Below, one piece after another: positions 8,446 to 16,764 of a stretch of 64,000 nt of DNA (position 1 is its first letter; the number at the start of each line of letters is the position of its first letter). The notes beneath the pieces are model-generated. The model did no database searches. It saw only the letters and a list, made by a program, of their open reading frames with translations, and had not been told where the DNA came from. Both the position numbers and the translations under genes were made by a program. The stretch is from Catellatospora tritici. Its GTDB lineage: Bacteria; Actinomycetota; Actinomycetes; Mycobacteriales; Micromonosporaceae. The stretch is from NCBI RefSeq assembly GCF_019083965.1, contig NZ_JAHRCY010000033.1:20197-84196 (forward strand), in the 5' to 3' direction.

Positions 8446-9075
8446 ATGGAGAAACCACCGGTCGTATCGGCGGAAGACTGGCAGCAGGCGCGCGACGAGC
8501 TGCTCAAAGCCGAGAAGGAAGCAACCCGGGCCCTCGACGCGATCGCGGCGCGCCGCCGTCGCCTACCCATGACCAAATTCAGCACCGAGTACGTCTTCGA
8601 CACGCCCGACGGTCCGAAGACCCTGCTCGAACTGTTCGAGGGTCGCACCCAGCTCGCCACCTACCAGTTCATGGACCGGGGCCCGAACCGCTTCTGCCCC
8701 GGCTGCACCAGGTTCACCGACAACATCCCGGCCGCGAGTCTGGCGGATCTCAACAGCGACGGCGTCACCTGGGTGAACGTCTCCAACATGCCGCTGGCCC
8801 AGATCGAGGCGTACAAGGCGGAGCGGGGCTGGACGCTGCCGTTCGTGTCGTCGCACGGCACCTCGTTCGCCGACGACATCGGCGCGGGCGGCGGCTTCAT
8901 GCTCAGCGTGTTCCTGCGCGACGGCGACGACGTCTACCTCACCTACAACACCACGCAGCGGGGCGTCGACCGGGTGCTGTTCGCCAACAACATCCTGGAC
9001 CTCACGCCGTACGGCCGCCAGGAGGACTGGGAGGACTCGCCGCCCGGCTGGCCCCAGCACCCGACCTACGGCTGA
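8446..9075 (+). CDS. DUF899 family thioredoxin-like protein
   Basis: 209 aa. The start ATG 8446 follows a GGGGG stretch; the longer open frame upstream overlaps the preceding terminator and lacks similarity. The thioredoxin-like core includes TLLELFEGRTQLATYQFM and a CPGC pair in CPGCTRFTDNI, followed by GGGFMLSVFLRDGDDVYLTY and the late segment DLTPYGRQEDWEDSP. These fit DUF899, a family of thioredoxin-fold proteins of unclear reaction. A redox or peroxide-related role is possible from the CxxC motif. Stands alone between two hairpins. Confidence 0.8.
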   Translation: MEKPPVVSAEDWQQARDELLKAEKEATRALDAIAARRRRLPMTKFSTEYVFDTPDGPKTLLELFEGRTQLATYQFMDRGPNRFCPGCTRFTDNIPAASLADLNSDGVTWVNVSNMPLAQIEAYKAERGWTLPFVSSHGTSFADDIGAGGGFMLSVFLRDGDDVYLTYNTTQRGVDRVLFANNILDLTPYGRQEDWEDSPPGWPQHPTYG

Positions 9076-9082
9076 CGGGTCT

Positions 9083-9115
9083 ACGGGCGCGGTCGCCGAC
9101 GGCTGCCGCGCCCGT
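9083..9115. terminator. Bidirectional terminator between convergent genes
   Basis: ACGGGCGCGG pairs with CCGCGCCCGT (10 bp, 13-nt loop) in the 40-bp gap between the DUF899 gene and the leftward phosphotransferase gene. Confidence 0.65.
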
Positions 9116-9994
9116 TCAGCCGTCGGCCAGTACGGCCGCGACCTTCCGCTTTCCCTCGGTGACCATGGCGGGGTACGTGTCCCAGTAGTAGGGCAGCACG
9201 ACCAGCGCTGTCGACAGCGCCCAGCCCCGACCGCGCAGCCACATCGCCTCGTCGCAGCCCAGCGCGTCGCGGAACAGGTCGCGGGAACTCCCCGAGAACA
9301 TGCTCCACGCGGGCATGAGCTCGACCGCCGGGTCGCCCAGCCCCAGGCCGCCGAAGTCGATCACGGCGGAGAGGCGGCGCTCGTGCACGAGCAGGTTCCC
9401 GGCCTGGAGGTCGCCGTGCAGCCATACCGGTGGGCCGGTCCAGGCGTCGGCTTCCAGCGACTGCTCCCAGGAGCGGGTCACCGCACGGGTGTCGACCCGG
9501 TCGCCCAGCGCGGCGATGGCCTGGCGGGTCAGCTCGTCCCGGGCGGCCAGCGGCACCCCGCGCATCGTGCCGGTCTTCACCGGGCCGCCGGTGGTGTCGA
9601 CACGGCTCAGGGCCGTGATGAACGCGGCGAGGTCGGCCGCTGCCGCGTCCGGGTCGAAGTTCCCGTCGGCTGGGTTCTCGCCCGGCAACCATGGCACCAC
9701 CGACCAGCGGTAAGGGTAGCCCGCACCCGGCTCGCCCACCCCGAGCGGCACCGGGACCGGCAGCGGCAGGTGCGGTGCCAGCACGGGCAGCCAACGGCTG
9801 TCGCTGTCGGCCTGGTCGGTCGCCCAGTCGATGCGCGGCATGCGCGCGACCAGGTCGTCGCCGATGCGGAACAGGGCGTGGTCCGTGCCGCCGATGGGTT
9901 GGCCGATGACCGGCAGCCCGGCCCACCGCGGGAACTGGCTCTCGATCAGGCGGCGCATCTGATCAGAGCTGACGGTGATCTCGTTCTCATGCAT
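9116..9994 (-). CDS. Aminoglycoside/macrolide phosphotransferase family kinase
   Basis: 292 aa, APH fold. The catalytic loop HGDLQAGN lies at about 193-200 and the metal-binding DFG-like VIDFGG at about 211-216, followed by GLGLGDP. The N-lobe contains GGTDHALFRIGDDLVARMPR. ATG 9992-9994 gives the usual family length; the longer open frame upstream is low-complexity. Members phosphorylate small molecules, including aminoglycosides and macrolides, but many in actinomycetes have unknown substrates, so resistance should not be assumed. Single-gene unit. Confidence 0.85.
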   Translation of the reverse strand: MHENEITVSSDQMRRLIESQFPRWAGLPVIGQPIGGTDHALFRIGDDLVARMPRIDWATDQADSDSRWLPVLAPHLPLPVPVPLGVGEPGAGYPYRWSVVPWLPGENPADGNFDPDAAAADLAAFITALSRVDTTGGPVKTGTMRGVPLAARDELTRQAIAALGDRVDTRAVTRSWEQSLEADAWTGPPVWLHGDLQAGNLLVHERRLSAVIDFGGLGLGDPAVELMPAWSMFSGSSRDLFRDALGCDEAMWLRGRGWALSTALVVLPYYWDTYPAMVTEGKRKVAAVLADG

Positions 9995-10257
9995 CGCCGC
10001 GCAGGTTAGCGGCATCCGGCCCGGTCGGGCCAGCGCGTTTCGGCTACCTGGCCGACCTGGGCGGCTGTCGGGCGCGTTCGCGGCTGAGTGGCCGCCACCC
10101 GCGGTGATGCGGTCGGCTGAGGTTTCGGGTACGCCCGGGTAAGGGTTTCGGGGCCCTGGATGAGGAGTTCTGCCGACGACCGGGGGTGCGCTGCGAACGG
10201 ATGCTTTCTCCGCGACGCCGAGGGGTGTCGCAGCCCGACAAGGCGAAGGACAAGGCC

Positions 10258-10430
10258 ATGAAGATTGTGCCGTCCTCACCGCACTGGTGATCAGCGCAGC
10301 CGCCGCCGGCAGCACGCTGCTGGGGGTCGCCCCGGCCCACGCGGCGGTCACCACCTCGACGGTGTGCGACGAGGTGATCGAGGTCCAGGAGGCGTCGTGG
10401 GACGTCTACACCGGCTGCGTCGTGCGGTGA
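10258..10430 (+). pseudogene. Small secreted protein gene with an apparent frameshift
   Basis: ATG 10258 follows GAAGGA at good spacing but its own frame stops after 10 codons. From about 10269 another frame reads AVLTALVISAAAAG, then an Ala-His-Ala export-type cleavage site, then TTSTVCDEVIEVQEASWDVYTGCVVR up to TGA 10428-10430. This is the hydrophobic core of a signal peptide and a mature peptide of about 27 residues with two Cys. A one- or two-base change near 10265 would join start and body. It is either a real frameshift mutation, a sequencing error, or a gene starting at GTG 10287 with a short signal. From 9995 to 10257 I see no other gene. Confidence 0.5.
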
Positions 10431-10444
10431 CCGGCGGAGTGTCG

Positions 10445-11650
10445 TCATCTCGACGGCCACAGGGCGTCGATGCGGGCCACCGACCGGTCGATCTGCGCCT
10501 CGGTCACCTTTCCGGCGCGGACCAGGTCGAGCACGGTGCCGACGACGCCCTGGACGACGTCGGGGTCGTACACCGCCTGGTTGCCGAAGACGAGCTGGTC
10601 GACCCCGGCCGCCAGGGCCAGCTCGACGGCCTGTTCGCGGCGGTACCGGTTGGTGATGGCGGTGGCCTGCATGTCGTCGCTGACCACGAGCCCGTCCCAG
10701 CCGAGCTGCTCGCGGAGCAGCCCGGTCACGACCGCGTGGGACAGCGACATGGGCAGCTCGGGGTCGAGCTGCCGGTTGTGGAAGTGGGTGACCATCACCG
10801 TGTCCACGGTGCCGTCCTTGATGAGCGTGCGGTACGGCTCCAGCTCGGTCCGGGTCCAGGTGTCGGTGACGTCGACGGACTCGAAGTCGGTGTTGCCGCT
10901 GGCGCTGCCCAGCCCCGGGAAGTGCTTGACCGAGGAACGCACCTTCGCGGCGCGGTACGCCTTGATCGCGATCTCCGCGTTGGCCGCCACCACGGCCGGG
11001 TCGGCGGAGAAGGCGCGGTCGAGCTGCGCGATGGCCGGGTTGTCGGGGTTGACCGCGAGGTCCACCACCGGCGCGAAGTTGTAGTCCACCCCGATGTCGA
11101 CCAGCGTCTTCGCCATGCCCTCGGCCCACTGCCGAGTGGCCTTCGGCGAGTCGCGAGCGCCGATCGCCTCCTGCGAGGCGGTGGCGGGGAAGCCGTTGGC
11201 CGGCTTCAGCCGCGCGATCTTGCCGCCCTCCTGGTCGATGGAGACGATCACGTGCGGTGCGGCCGCACGCAGAGCGCGGATCAGGGCGGTCACCTGCCGC
11301 GGGGAGTCGATGTTGCGGCTGCCGCCGGTGAGCTGGTCGCGGTCGAACAGGATCACGCCGCCGAGGCCCTGCTCGGCGATGGCGCGCACGATCCAGTCGC
11401 CGGGCCCGACCGTCGCACCCCGGAACCCCGCGATCAGCATCCGCGCGATCTTCTTGCGCAGCGCGGCCTCGGCTGCGGGGGACGGGCTCGGCGCGGCCGT
11501 CGGACCGGACACGGCGGCGGCCGGAGAGGTCGGCGCCGAGGTCGCGGCGGTGGGCGAGCCACCCGGCCCGCAGGCGCCCAGGCCCGTGGCGACCGCGCTC
11601 GCGCCCGCCCCGGCGAGCAGCGTGCGGCGGGTGATTCGGGCACCGGTCAC
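10445..11650 (-). CDS. Glycoside hydrolase family 3 lipoprotein (beta-N-acetylhexosaminidase-like)
   Basis: 401 aa from GTG 11648-11650. The N-terminus carries RR at 8-9, a hydrophobic stretch and a lipobox LGAC (Cys27), suggesting Tat or Sec export and lipid anchoring. A Ser/Thr/Pro/Ala linker follows. The GH3 N-terminal domain has IDQEGGKIARL, the KHFPGLG motif and the nucleophile region LVVSDDM. This single-domain form is typical of NagZ-type enzymes that remove N-acetylglucosamine from peptidoglycan fragments; exported versions may act on wall or chitin oligosaccharides. The KHFPGLG motif shows Leu where NagZ usually has His. The frame is open upstream to 11899 but that stretch contains the promoter. 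Confidence 0.85.
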   Translation of the reverse strand: MTGARITRRTLLAGAGASAVATGLGACGPGGSPTAATSAPTSPAAAVSGPTAAPSPSPAAEAALRKKIARMLIAGFRGATVGPGDWIVRAIAEQGLGGVILFDRDQLTGGSRNIDSPRQVTALIRALRAAAPHVIVSIDQEGGKIARLKPANGFPATASQEAIGARDSPKATRQWAEGMAKTLVDIGVDYNFAPVVDLAVNPDNPAIAQLDRAFSADPAVVAANAEIAIKAYRAAKVRSSVKHFPGLGSASGNTDFESVDVTDTWTRTELEPYRTLIKDGTVDTVMVTHFHNRQLDPELPMSLSHAVVTGLLREQLGWDGLVVSDDMQATAITNRYRREQAVELALAAGVDQLVFGNQAVYDPDVVQGVVGTVLDLVRAGKVTEAQIDRSVARIDALWPSR

Positions 11651-11741
11651 CCCGTACACGTTACGGACCTGCAGCGTCGCCGGGCACCGCTTCCGCGCGG
11701 TTTGACGCCGAACCGCCTTGCATTGAATTGCGTTACCAGAC

Positions 11742-11770
11742 GAGATATTTGCGTAAACCATGTTCGCCAA
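11742..11770 (-). promoter_or_regulatory. Probable sigma-70-type promoter for the GH3 gene
   Basis: On the minus strand TTGGCG (11770-11765) and TATCTC (11747-11742) are separated by 17 nt, about 90 nt upstream of GTG 11650. The surrounding 11651-12057 stretch is relatively AT-rich, holds no gene, and should also contain the promoter of the rightward gene at 12058, for which I see no clear hexamers. Confidence 0.4.
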
Positions 11771-12057
11771 AACTGGGCCGAACGGCTGCTTTGGTGGAGC
11801 ACATCGGACTTCAAGGCGCCGTGTCCTACGGGGTGTGGTGCCGCACAGTCCCTTGCTCACCTGCGATTTCAAGACGGGCAGGACCTCACTCGTGTGCAAA
11901 GACGTGCAACGTTGCTGTCGAGAAGTTGCGTGATCCTCTGGACTAATTCCAGGCGTGGTGCTTACGCTGCTCAGCGCGGATCACGGCGGCGACGCGCCCG
12001 AAACACCCCCGACCTCCGCCTGACCGCCCCTCACCCGTCCTTCCTAAGGAGCCATCC

Positions 12058-14502
12058 ATGCTGCTCCGTACCGCCATGGTGGTGGCGACGGCCGCCGCCA
12101 CCGGCGTGCTCGCGGCGGTGCCCGCCGCCGCGGCGCCCGCGACCCCCACCGTGCCGTCCCTACCCGGCACCGCGCTGCCGCTGCCCGCGCTGCCCGGCGG
12201 CCCCGGCGCCCCCGTCCCGTTCACCGAGTACGAGGCCGAGCACGCCCGCACCAGCGGCAGCGTGCTCACCGCCGACCGGGCGTTCACCCACCTGGCCGCC
12301 GAGGCGTCCGGCCGCCGCGCGGTCAGCCTCGACGCGGGCGAGTGGGTCGAGTTCACGCTCGCCCGGCCCGCCAACGCGGTCGACGTGCGCTACTCGGTCG
12401 CCGACGGCAGCAGCACCACGCTGACGGTCACCGCCAACGGCGCCCTGCTGGGCACGCTGCCGCTGACCTCGAAGTACGCGCACGTGTACGGCAACTACCC
12501 GTACACCAACAACCCGGCCGACCGGGGGCAGCACCACTACTTCGACGACGTGCGCACCCAGTTCGGACGAACGCTGCCCGCGGGCACCAGGGTGCGGCTG
12601 CGCGCCGCCGCGGCGGCCGTGGTCGACCTGGCCGACTTCGAGGTCGTGGCCCCCGCCGCGACCGCCCCGGCCGGGTTCCTGAACGCGCTCGACTTCGGCG
12701 CCGACCCGACCGGCGCGGCCGACTCCGGGCAGGCGCTGCAGGACGCGATCGACGCCGCGAAGGCGCAGCAGCGCGGGCTGTGGCTCCCGGCGGGCACCTA
12801 CACGGTGCCGCGCCACCTGGTGGTGGACCGGGTGACCGTGCGCGGCGCCGGGCCGTGGCACACCGTGCTGCACGGCGCGGGGGTGGGCGTCTTCGGCAAC
12901 GGCGCGCCGAACACCAGCACCGACGTGCACCTGGCCGACTTCGCGATCTTCGGCGAGACCGTGGTCCGCGACGACTCGACCAGCGACAGCGGCCTGGGCG
13001 GCTCGCTCGGCGGTGGGTCCACGGTGGACAACCTGTGGATCGAGCACACCAAGGTCGGCATGTGGTTCGACGGGCCGTCCGAGGGCCTGACCATCACCGG
13101 CGGCCGGATCAAGAACGTCTGGGCCGACGGCCTCAACCTGCACAACGGGGTGAGCGACACCGTCGTGCAGCAGCTGTTCGTCCGCAACACCGGTGACGAC
13201 GGCCTGGCCATGTGGTCGGACGTCAACGCCGACCACCACAACACGTTCCGTCGCAACACGGTGTCGGTGCCGCTGCTGGCCAACGGGTTCGCGGTCTACG
13301 GCGGGCACGACAACACCGTGGCGGACAACATCGTCGCCGACACCGTGACTCAGGGCGGCGGCGTGCACGTCGGCAACCGGTTCGGCGCGGTGCCGCTGGC
13401 CGGGACCACCTCGATCGCGCGCGACCTGCTGGTGCGTACCGGCGACCTGGTGCCCAACGAGCCCACCGAGATCGGTGCGCTGTGGTTCTACGCCGCCGAC
13501 GCCCCGATGGACGGCGCGATCGAGGTGCGCGACCTGACCCTGCTGGACAGCTCGTACGCGGGGATCCAGTTCTTCGGTAAGTCGATCACCAATGTGTCGG
13601 TGGACCGAGTCGCCATCGTCGGGGCGGGCACCACCGCGGTGCAGCTCCAGGCGCCGGGCGCGGCCACCTTCGCACACGTCGTCGCCGCCGGGCTGGGTGG
13701 CGCGGGCGCGTACGACTGCGCCAGCGGCTTCGCCCTCACCCGGGGCGCAGGCAACCTCGGCTGGTCGAGCACGAAGTGCGGCTTCGCCCCGGCGGGCCAG
13801 CTAGAGATCGCCCAGGCCAAGGGGGTCGACTTCGGTTTCCAGCCGGTGGGCACCGAGGCCGTGCTGCCCATCGCGATCACCAACCCCGGTCCGAAGCCGA
13901 TCACCGTCGAGGCGGTGTTCGTCCCCAACGGCTACACCGTCGCGCAGGGCTGCACCACCATCGCCGTCGGCGCCACCTGCACCCTGCGGATCCGGTTCGC
14001 GCCGCAGTCGTCGGGCAACTACGCCGGTCCGGTGACCATCCACAGCACCTCCCCGGCCGGGCCGTACGTGGTGGGGCTGACCGGGATCGGGTTCGACCCG
14101 GACGGCAACCTGGCCCTGGGCCGCACGATCACGTCCAGCTCGCAGGCGTGCTGGTGGTGCGGGCCGGACCGGCTCGCCGACGGCGACCAGGGCTCGTACT
14201 TCGAGAGCCAGAACGGGGCGTTCCCGCAGACGGTCACCGTCGACCTGGGCCACCAGGTCTCGGTCAGCCGGATCGTGCTGAAGTTGCCCGCGAACTGGGG
14301 CGGCCGCTGGCAGACCATCGCGGTCGACGCCGATGGGACGCAGCTGGTCGGGCCGGTGGAGTACCTGTTCGCGCCGGAGACCGGCAACGTCGTGGAGATC
14401 GCCTTCCCGGCCACCGTGGCGCAGCGGATCACCCTGACGTTCACCAGCAACAACGGTTGGCCCGCGGCACAGATCTCGGAGTTCGAGGTGTACGCGCACT
14501 AG
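12058..14502 (+). CDS. Secreted GH87-like glycan hydrolase (alpha-1,3-glucanase type) with carbohydrate-binding domains
   Basis: 814 aa. Signal peptide 1-25, a Pro-rich linker, then a CBM6-like beta-sandwich at about 55-200 (YEAEHARTSG start). A right-handed beta-helix spans about 210-570, opening with LDFGADPTGAADSGQALQDAI. Within it, WADGLNLH supplies Asp357 and GDDGLAMWS supplies Asp380/Asp381; this one-plus-two Asp pattern with 23-residue spacing matches, from memory, the catalytic Asp arrangement of GH87 alpha-1,3-glucanases. After it come a choice-of-anchor/ASPM-like domain (about 580-680) and a discoidin (F5/8C) domain to the end, with ACWWCGPDRLADGD. Probable role: degradation of fungal or bacterial alpha-glucan outside the cell. 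A pectate-lyase-like alternative cannot be excluded. Confidence 0.8.
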   Translation: MLLRTAMVVATAAATGVLAAVPAAAAPATPTVPSLPGTALPLPALPGGPGAPVPFTEYEAEHARTSGSVLTADRAFTHLAAEASGRRAVSLDAGEWVEFTLARPANAVDVRYSVADGSSTTLTVTANGALLGTLPLTSKYAHVYGNYPYTNNPADRGQHHYFDDVRTQFGRTLPAGTRVRLRAAAAAVVDLADFEVVAPAATAPAGFLNALDFGADPTGAADSGQALQDAIDAAKAQQRGLWLPAGTYTVPRHLVVDRVTVRGAGPWHTVLHGAGVGVFGNGAPNTSTDVHLADFAIFGETVVRDDSTSDSGLGGSLGGGSTVDNLWIEHTKVGMWFDGPSEGLTITGGRIKNVWADGLNLHNGVSDTVVQQLFVRNTGDDGLAMWSDVNADHHNTFRRNTVSVPLLANGFAVYGGHDNTVADNIVADTVTQGGGVHVGNRFGAVPLAGTTSIARDLLVRTGDLVPNEPTEIGALWFYAADAPMDGAIEVRDLTLLDSSYAGIQFFGKSITNVSVDRVAIVGAGTTAVQLQAPGAATFAHVVAAGLGGAGAYDCASGFALTRGAGNLGWSSTKCGFAPAGQLEIAQAKGVDFGFQPVGTEAVLPIAITNPGPKPITVEAVFVPNGYTVAQGCTTIAVGATCTLRIRFAPQSSGNYAGPVTIHSTSPAGPYVVGLTGIGFDPDGNLALGRTITSSSQACWWCGPDRLADGDQGSYFESQNGAFPQTVTVDLGHQVSVSRIVLKLPANWGGRWQTIAVDADGTQLVGPVEYLFAPETGNVVEIAFPATVAQRITLTFTSNNGWPAAQISEFEVYAH

Positions 14503-14517
14503 CCGTACCGAACAGAC

Positions 14518-14550
14518 GAGGGGCGCGGCCGCACGGGGGCCGCGCCCCTC
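14518..14550 (+). terminator. Terminator hairpin after the GH87-like gene
   Basis: GAGGGGCGCGGCC pairs perfectly with GGCCGCGCCCCTC over 13 bp around a 7-nt loop, 16 nt after the stop. Confidence 0.8.
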
Positions 14551-14726
14551 GCCGTGTCCTAGCCGTGACCGCCCGACGGACACCATGTGCGATCGCCGAG
14601 CGTGTGCGCCGCATAACCTGCCGCGGTCGGCGTCGGTCGGACAGGCGCGGCCGACACTCCCTCCCCTGACGGTGCCGGTGCTGGGGCGGGTCTGGGGGCG
14701 GCATCAGAGCGGCAGGGGAGCGGCTT

Positions 14727-15104
14727 GTGCTCGACATAGAGAACTGTCTTCATCAGATGATGACGCTCAACGGCGTCCTGGGAGCCAGTCTCATCGACTA
14801 CCCCAGCGGTTCGACCATCGGCACGGCCGGGCGCGGCCACGGCGACCGCGACTCCTACGACGCGGGCGCCGCCGACATGATCCACGCGACGATGCAGACG
14901 GCCGCCTTCGCCACCGTGGGCCAGCCCGCCCACGTCGAGGGCATCGTCATCACCGCGGGCAACGGCTACCACCTGCTGCACCTGATCAGCACCGACATCG
15001 CGGCGCGGATGGTCCTCTACGTATGGCTCGACCGGCAGGTCGGCAACCTGGCCGTGACGCAGCGACGCCTCAGCGCGATCGCCGCCCAGTTCTCGCTGAA
15101 CTGA
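14727..15104 (+). CDS. Roadblock/LC7 domain protein
   Basis: 125 aa from GTG 14727, with AGGGGAG just upstream. It has the small alpha/beta roadblock fold: an amphipathic helix, LGASLIDYPSGSTIG, a long helix, then GIVITAGNGYHLLHLI and RMVLYVWLDR, ending in a helix. Roadblock proteins are regulatory partners of small Ras-like GTPases in bacteria. This starts a four-gene island (14727-17136) with overlapping TGATG to the next gene. No histidine kinase, DUF742 or GTPase of a conservon is next to it, which is unusual. Confidence 0.8.
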   Translation: MLDIENCLHQMMTLNGVLGASLIDYPSGSTIGTAGRGHGDRDSYDAGAADMIHATMQTAAFATVGQPAHVEGIVITAGNGYHLLHLISTDIAARMVLYVWLDRQVGNLAVTQRRLSAIAAQFSLN

Positions 15105-16138
15105 TGCCGACCGAGGTGACCGCCGGGACGGACGCCGGAGCGCCGAAGGTGTCGCGCACGGTGCGGCCGTACCCGGTGCGCGAGGCGTTGGAGCCGTGGT
15201 GCGCGGCCGGGGTCAGCGGCGTGATGCGGATCCTCGACGCCCCCGGCGGTGCGGTGTACGTCGTCGACGGCAAGATCGCATACGCCGAGTGCTCGGTCGC
15301 GGCCGGGATGGAACGGCTGCTCACCGGCTCGGGACGGCTGCCCGCCGAGGCGTGGCGCGCCGCGGTCGGCGCGGGACGGGCACAGCACCGCGTCGGTGCC
15401 GAACTGGTCGCCACCGGGCTGGTCACCCAGGCGGAGCTGGAGGCGTTGAGCGTCATCGCCCTGTACGACGCGGCCTTCTTCCTGTTCGACCTCGTCGCCA
15501 CCGCCCAGTTCGAACCCGGCGCCCGGCACCCGTTCGGCCACCTGCGCACCCTCGACCTGCGTCTGGTCTGCCAGGAGGTGGACCGGCGCAAGCGGCTGCT
15601 CGCCGACGCGTGGCCCGACGCGTCCATCGACACCGCGGCGGTGCTGCCGCGCCGCCGCCTGCCCACCCAGGCCGTCGCGCTGACCGCGCTGCAGTGGGAG
15701 GTGGTCGCGGGCGCCGACCGGCGCCGCAGCCCCATCGACCTGGCCCGGCTGCTGGGGCGCGACACGTTCACGGTGATGCTCGAGGTGCGCCGGATGTCAC
15801 GGGCCGGGCTGGTCGAGCCGGGCCGTCCCGGTGGGTCGGTCGCGGCCGAGTCCGTCGCCACGGTACGGGCCCGCGCCGCCGCCCGCCCCGAACCGGTGCT
15901 GCCGCTGCTGCTGCCGCGCACCTTGCCGGAGCGTACGCCCGACCCGGAGCCCACGCCGCGCCGCGCCGAGCGCAGGGCCGAACCGCGCGGCTCGGCTCCG
16001 CTGGTGCCGCTGCCGCGCCGCCCGGCCCGCGAACCCGGCGCCTTCGGCGACTTCGACGCCGAGGATCGCCCCCTGGTCGACGGCCGCCCGTCCGACCTGA
16101 TCCTGTCGCGCCTGATCGCGGGCCTGGAGGCGCTGTGA
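15104..16138 (+). CDS. DUF4388-like regulatory protein
   Basis: 344 aa; ATG 15104 overlaps the previous stop (TGATG). Residues about 15-150 resemble the PATAN/DUF4388 module: GVSGVMRILDAPGGAVYVVDGKIAYAE, then VGAELVATGLVTQAEL and a helical tail. Around 205-250 there is a winged-helix-like region (WEVVAGADRRRSPIDLARLL, then MLEVRRMSRAGLVEPGRP). The last 90 residues are Arg/Pro-rich and probably disordered. DUF4388 proteins occur with roadblock proteins and GTPases in signalling islands. Whether it binds DNA is inference. Confidence 0.7.
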   Translation: MPTEVTAGTDAGAPKVSRTVRPYPVREALEPWCAAGVSGVMRILDAPGGAVYVVDGKIAYAECSVAAGMERLLTGSGRLPAEAWRAAVGAGRAQHRVGAELVATGLVTQAELEALSVIALYDAAFFLFDLVATAQFEPGARHPFGHLRTLDLRLVCQEVDRRKRLLADAWPDASIDTAAVLPRRRLPTQAVALTALQWEVVAGADRRRSPIDLARLLGRDTFTVMLEVRRMSRAGLVEPGRPGGSVAAESVATVRARAAARPEPVLPLLLPRTLPERTPDPEPTPRRAERRAEPRGSAPLVPLPRRPAREPGAFGDFDAEDRPLVDGRPSDLILSRLIAGLEAL

Positions 16139-16713
16139 TCCGAGCGCTGCTGGACCTGCTGCGCCGCGAACCACAACCGCGCCACGAACCGCGCCACGAA
16201 CCCCGTCACGAACCGCGCCACGAACCCCGTCACGAACCGCGCCACGAACCCCGTCACGAGCCGCGTCACGAACCCCGTCACGCCGACCACGACATCCCCG
16301 AGATCCGGAAGAGAGGCGTCGCCGTGGACACCGAGACCGAGACCCCGCTGCTGGCGGAGCTGCGCGAGCTGCGCCTGCGCGTCCCGTACGTCACCGGAGT
16401 ACTCGTGGCCAGCGTCGACGGCATGCTCGTCGCCCAGGACACCCCCGGCATCGAACCGGAGGTGTTCGCGGCGATGTCGGCCGCCCAGCTCGGCCTGGGC
16501 CAGCAGATCGTGGCCGCGCTGCACAGCGGCGAGTTCCGCGAGACGGTCACCGCCGCCACCAACGGGTACGTCGCGACGTTCGCGGCGGGGCAGACGGCAC
16601 TGCTGACCGTCGTGGCCGGACCCGAACTGAACGTCGCCCGGCTGCATCACGAGGCCCGACCAGTGGCCGCCCGCATCGGGCAGTTGATGAGCGCCGTCTA
16701 CCACCCCGCTTAA
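16135..16713 (+). CDS. Roadblock/LC7 protein with N-terminal RHEP repeat
   Basis: The frame starts at GTG 16135 overlapping the previous stop as GTGA, with GGAGG 4 nt upstream. Residues 16-50 are eight exact RHEP tetrapeptides and a variant. The roadblock domain proper begins about residue 64 (TPLLAELRELRLRVPYVTGVLVASVDGMLVAQD) and has the usual ATFAAGQTALLTVVAG strand pair. A second GTG at 16324, preceded by AGAGAGG 7 nt away, would yield a normal 129-aa roadblock protein without the repeats. Either two forms are made or the repeat is a translated leader. The basic/His-rich repeat could bind metal or acidic partners (speculative). Confidence 0.75.
   Translation: MIRALLDLLRREPQPRHEPRHEPRHEPRHEPRHEPRHEPRHEPRHEPRHADHDIPEIRKRGVAVDTETETPLLAELRELRLRVPYVTGVLVASVDGMLVAQDTPGIEPEVFAAMSAAQLGLGQQIVAALHSGEFRETVTAATNGYVATFAAGQTALLTVVAGPELNVARLHHEARPVAARIGQLMSAVYHPA
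16180..16275 (+). repeat. 12-bp tandem repeat encoding RHEP x8
   Basis: Eight in-frame 12-bp units of the form CGYCACGAACCS (one unit has GAG in place of GAA), followed by a partial unit to 16281. Third positions alternate (CGC/CGT, CCG/CCC) so that a 24-bp higher-order period is visible. Confidence 0.95.
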
Positions 16714-16764
16714 GGCACCAAGGATCACCCCTCATCGCAGGGCAAGAGGAGAAACGAGGAACCA

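Noticed and set aside
5513..8458. 981-aa open frame antisense to the phosphodiesterase fusion
   Set aside because: Composition is Arg/Gly/Val/Ala shadow typical of high-GC antisense frames, with no motif; the sense frame has signal peptide and catalytic motifs.
9116..9994. Aminoglycoside resistance gene
   Set aside because: APH-fold kinase motifs are clear but substrate-determining features are not; three such kinases of unknown role occur in the window.
16180..16275. RHEP repeat as CRISPR or transposon end
   Set aside because: In-frame 12-bp coding repeat without spacers.
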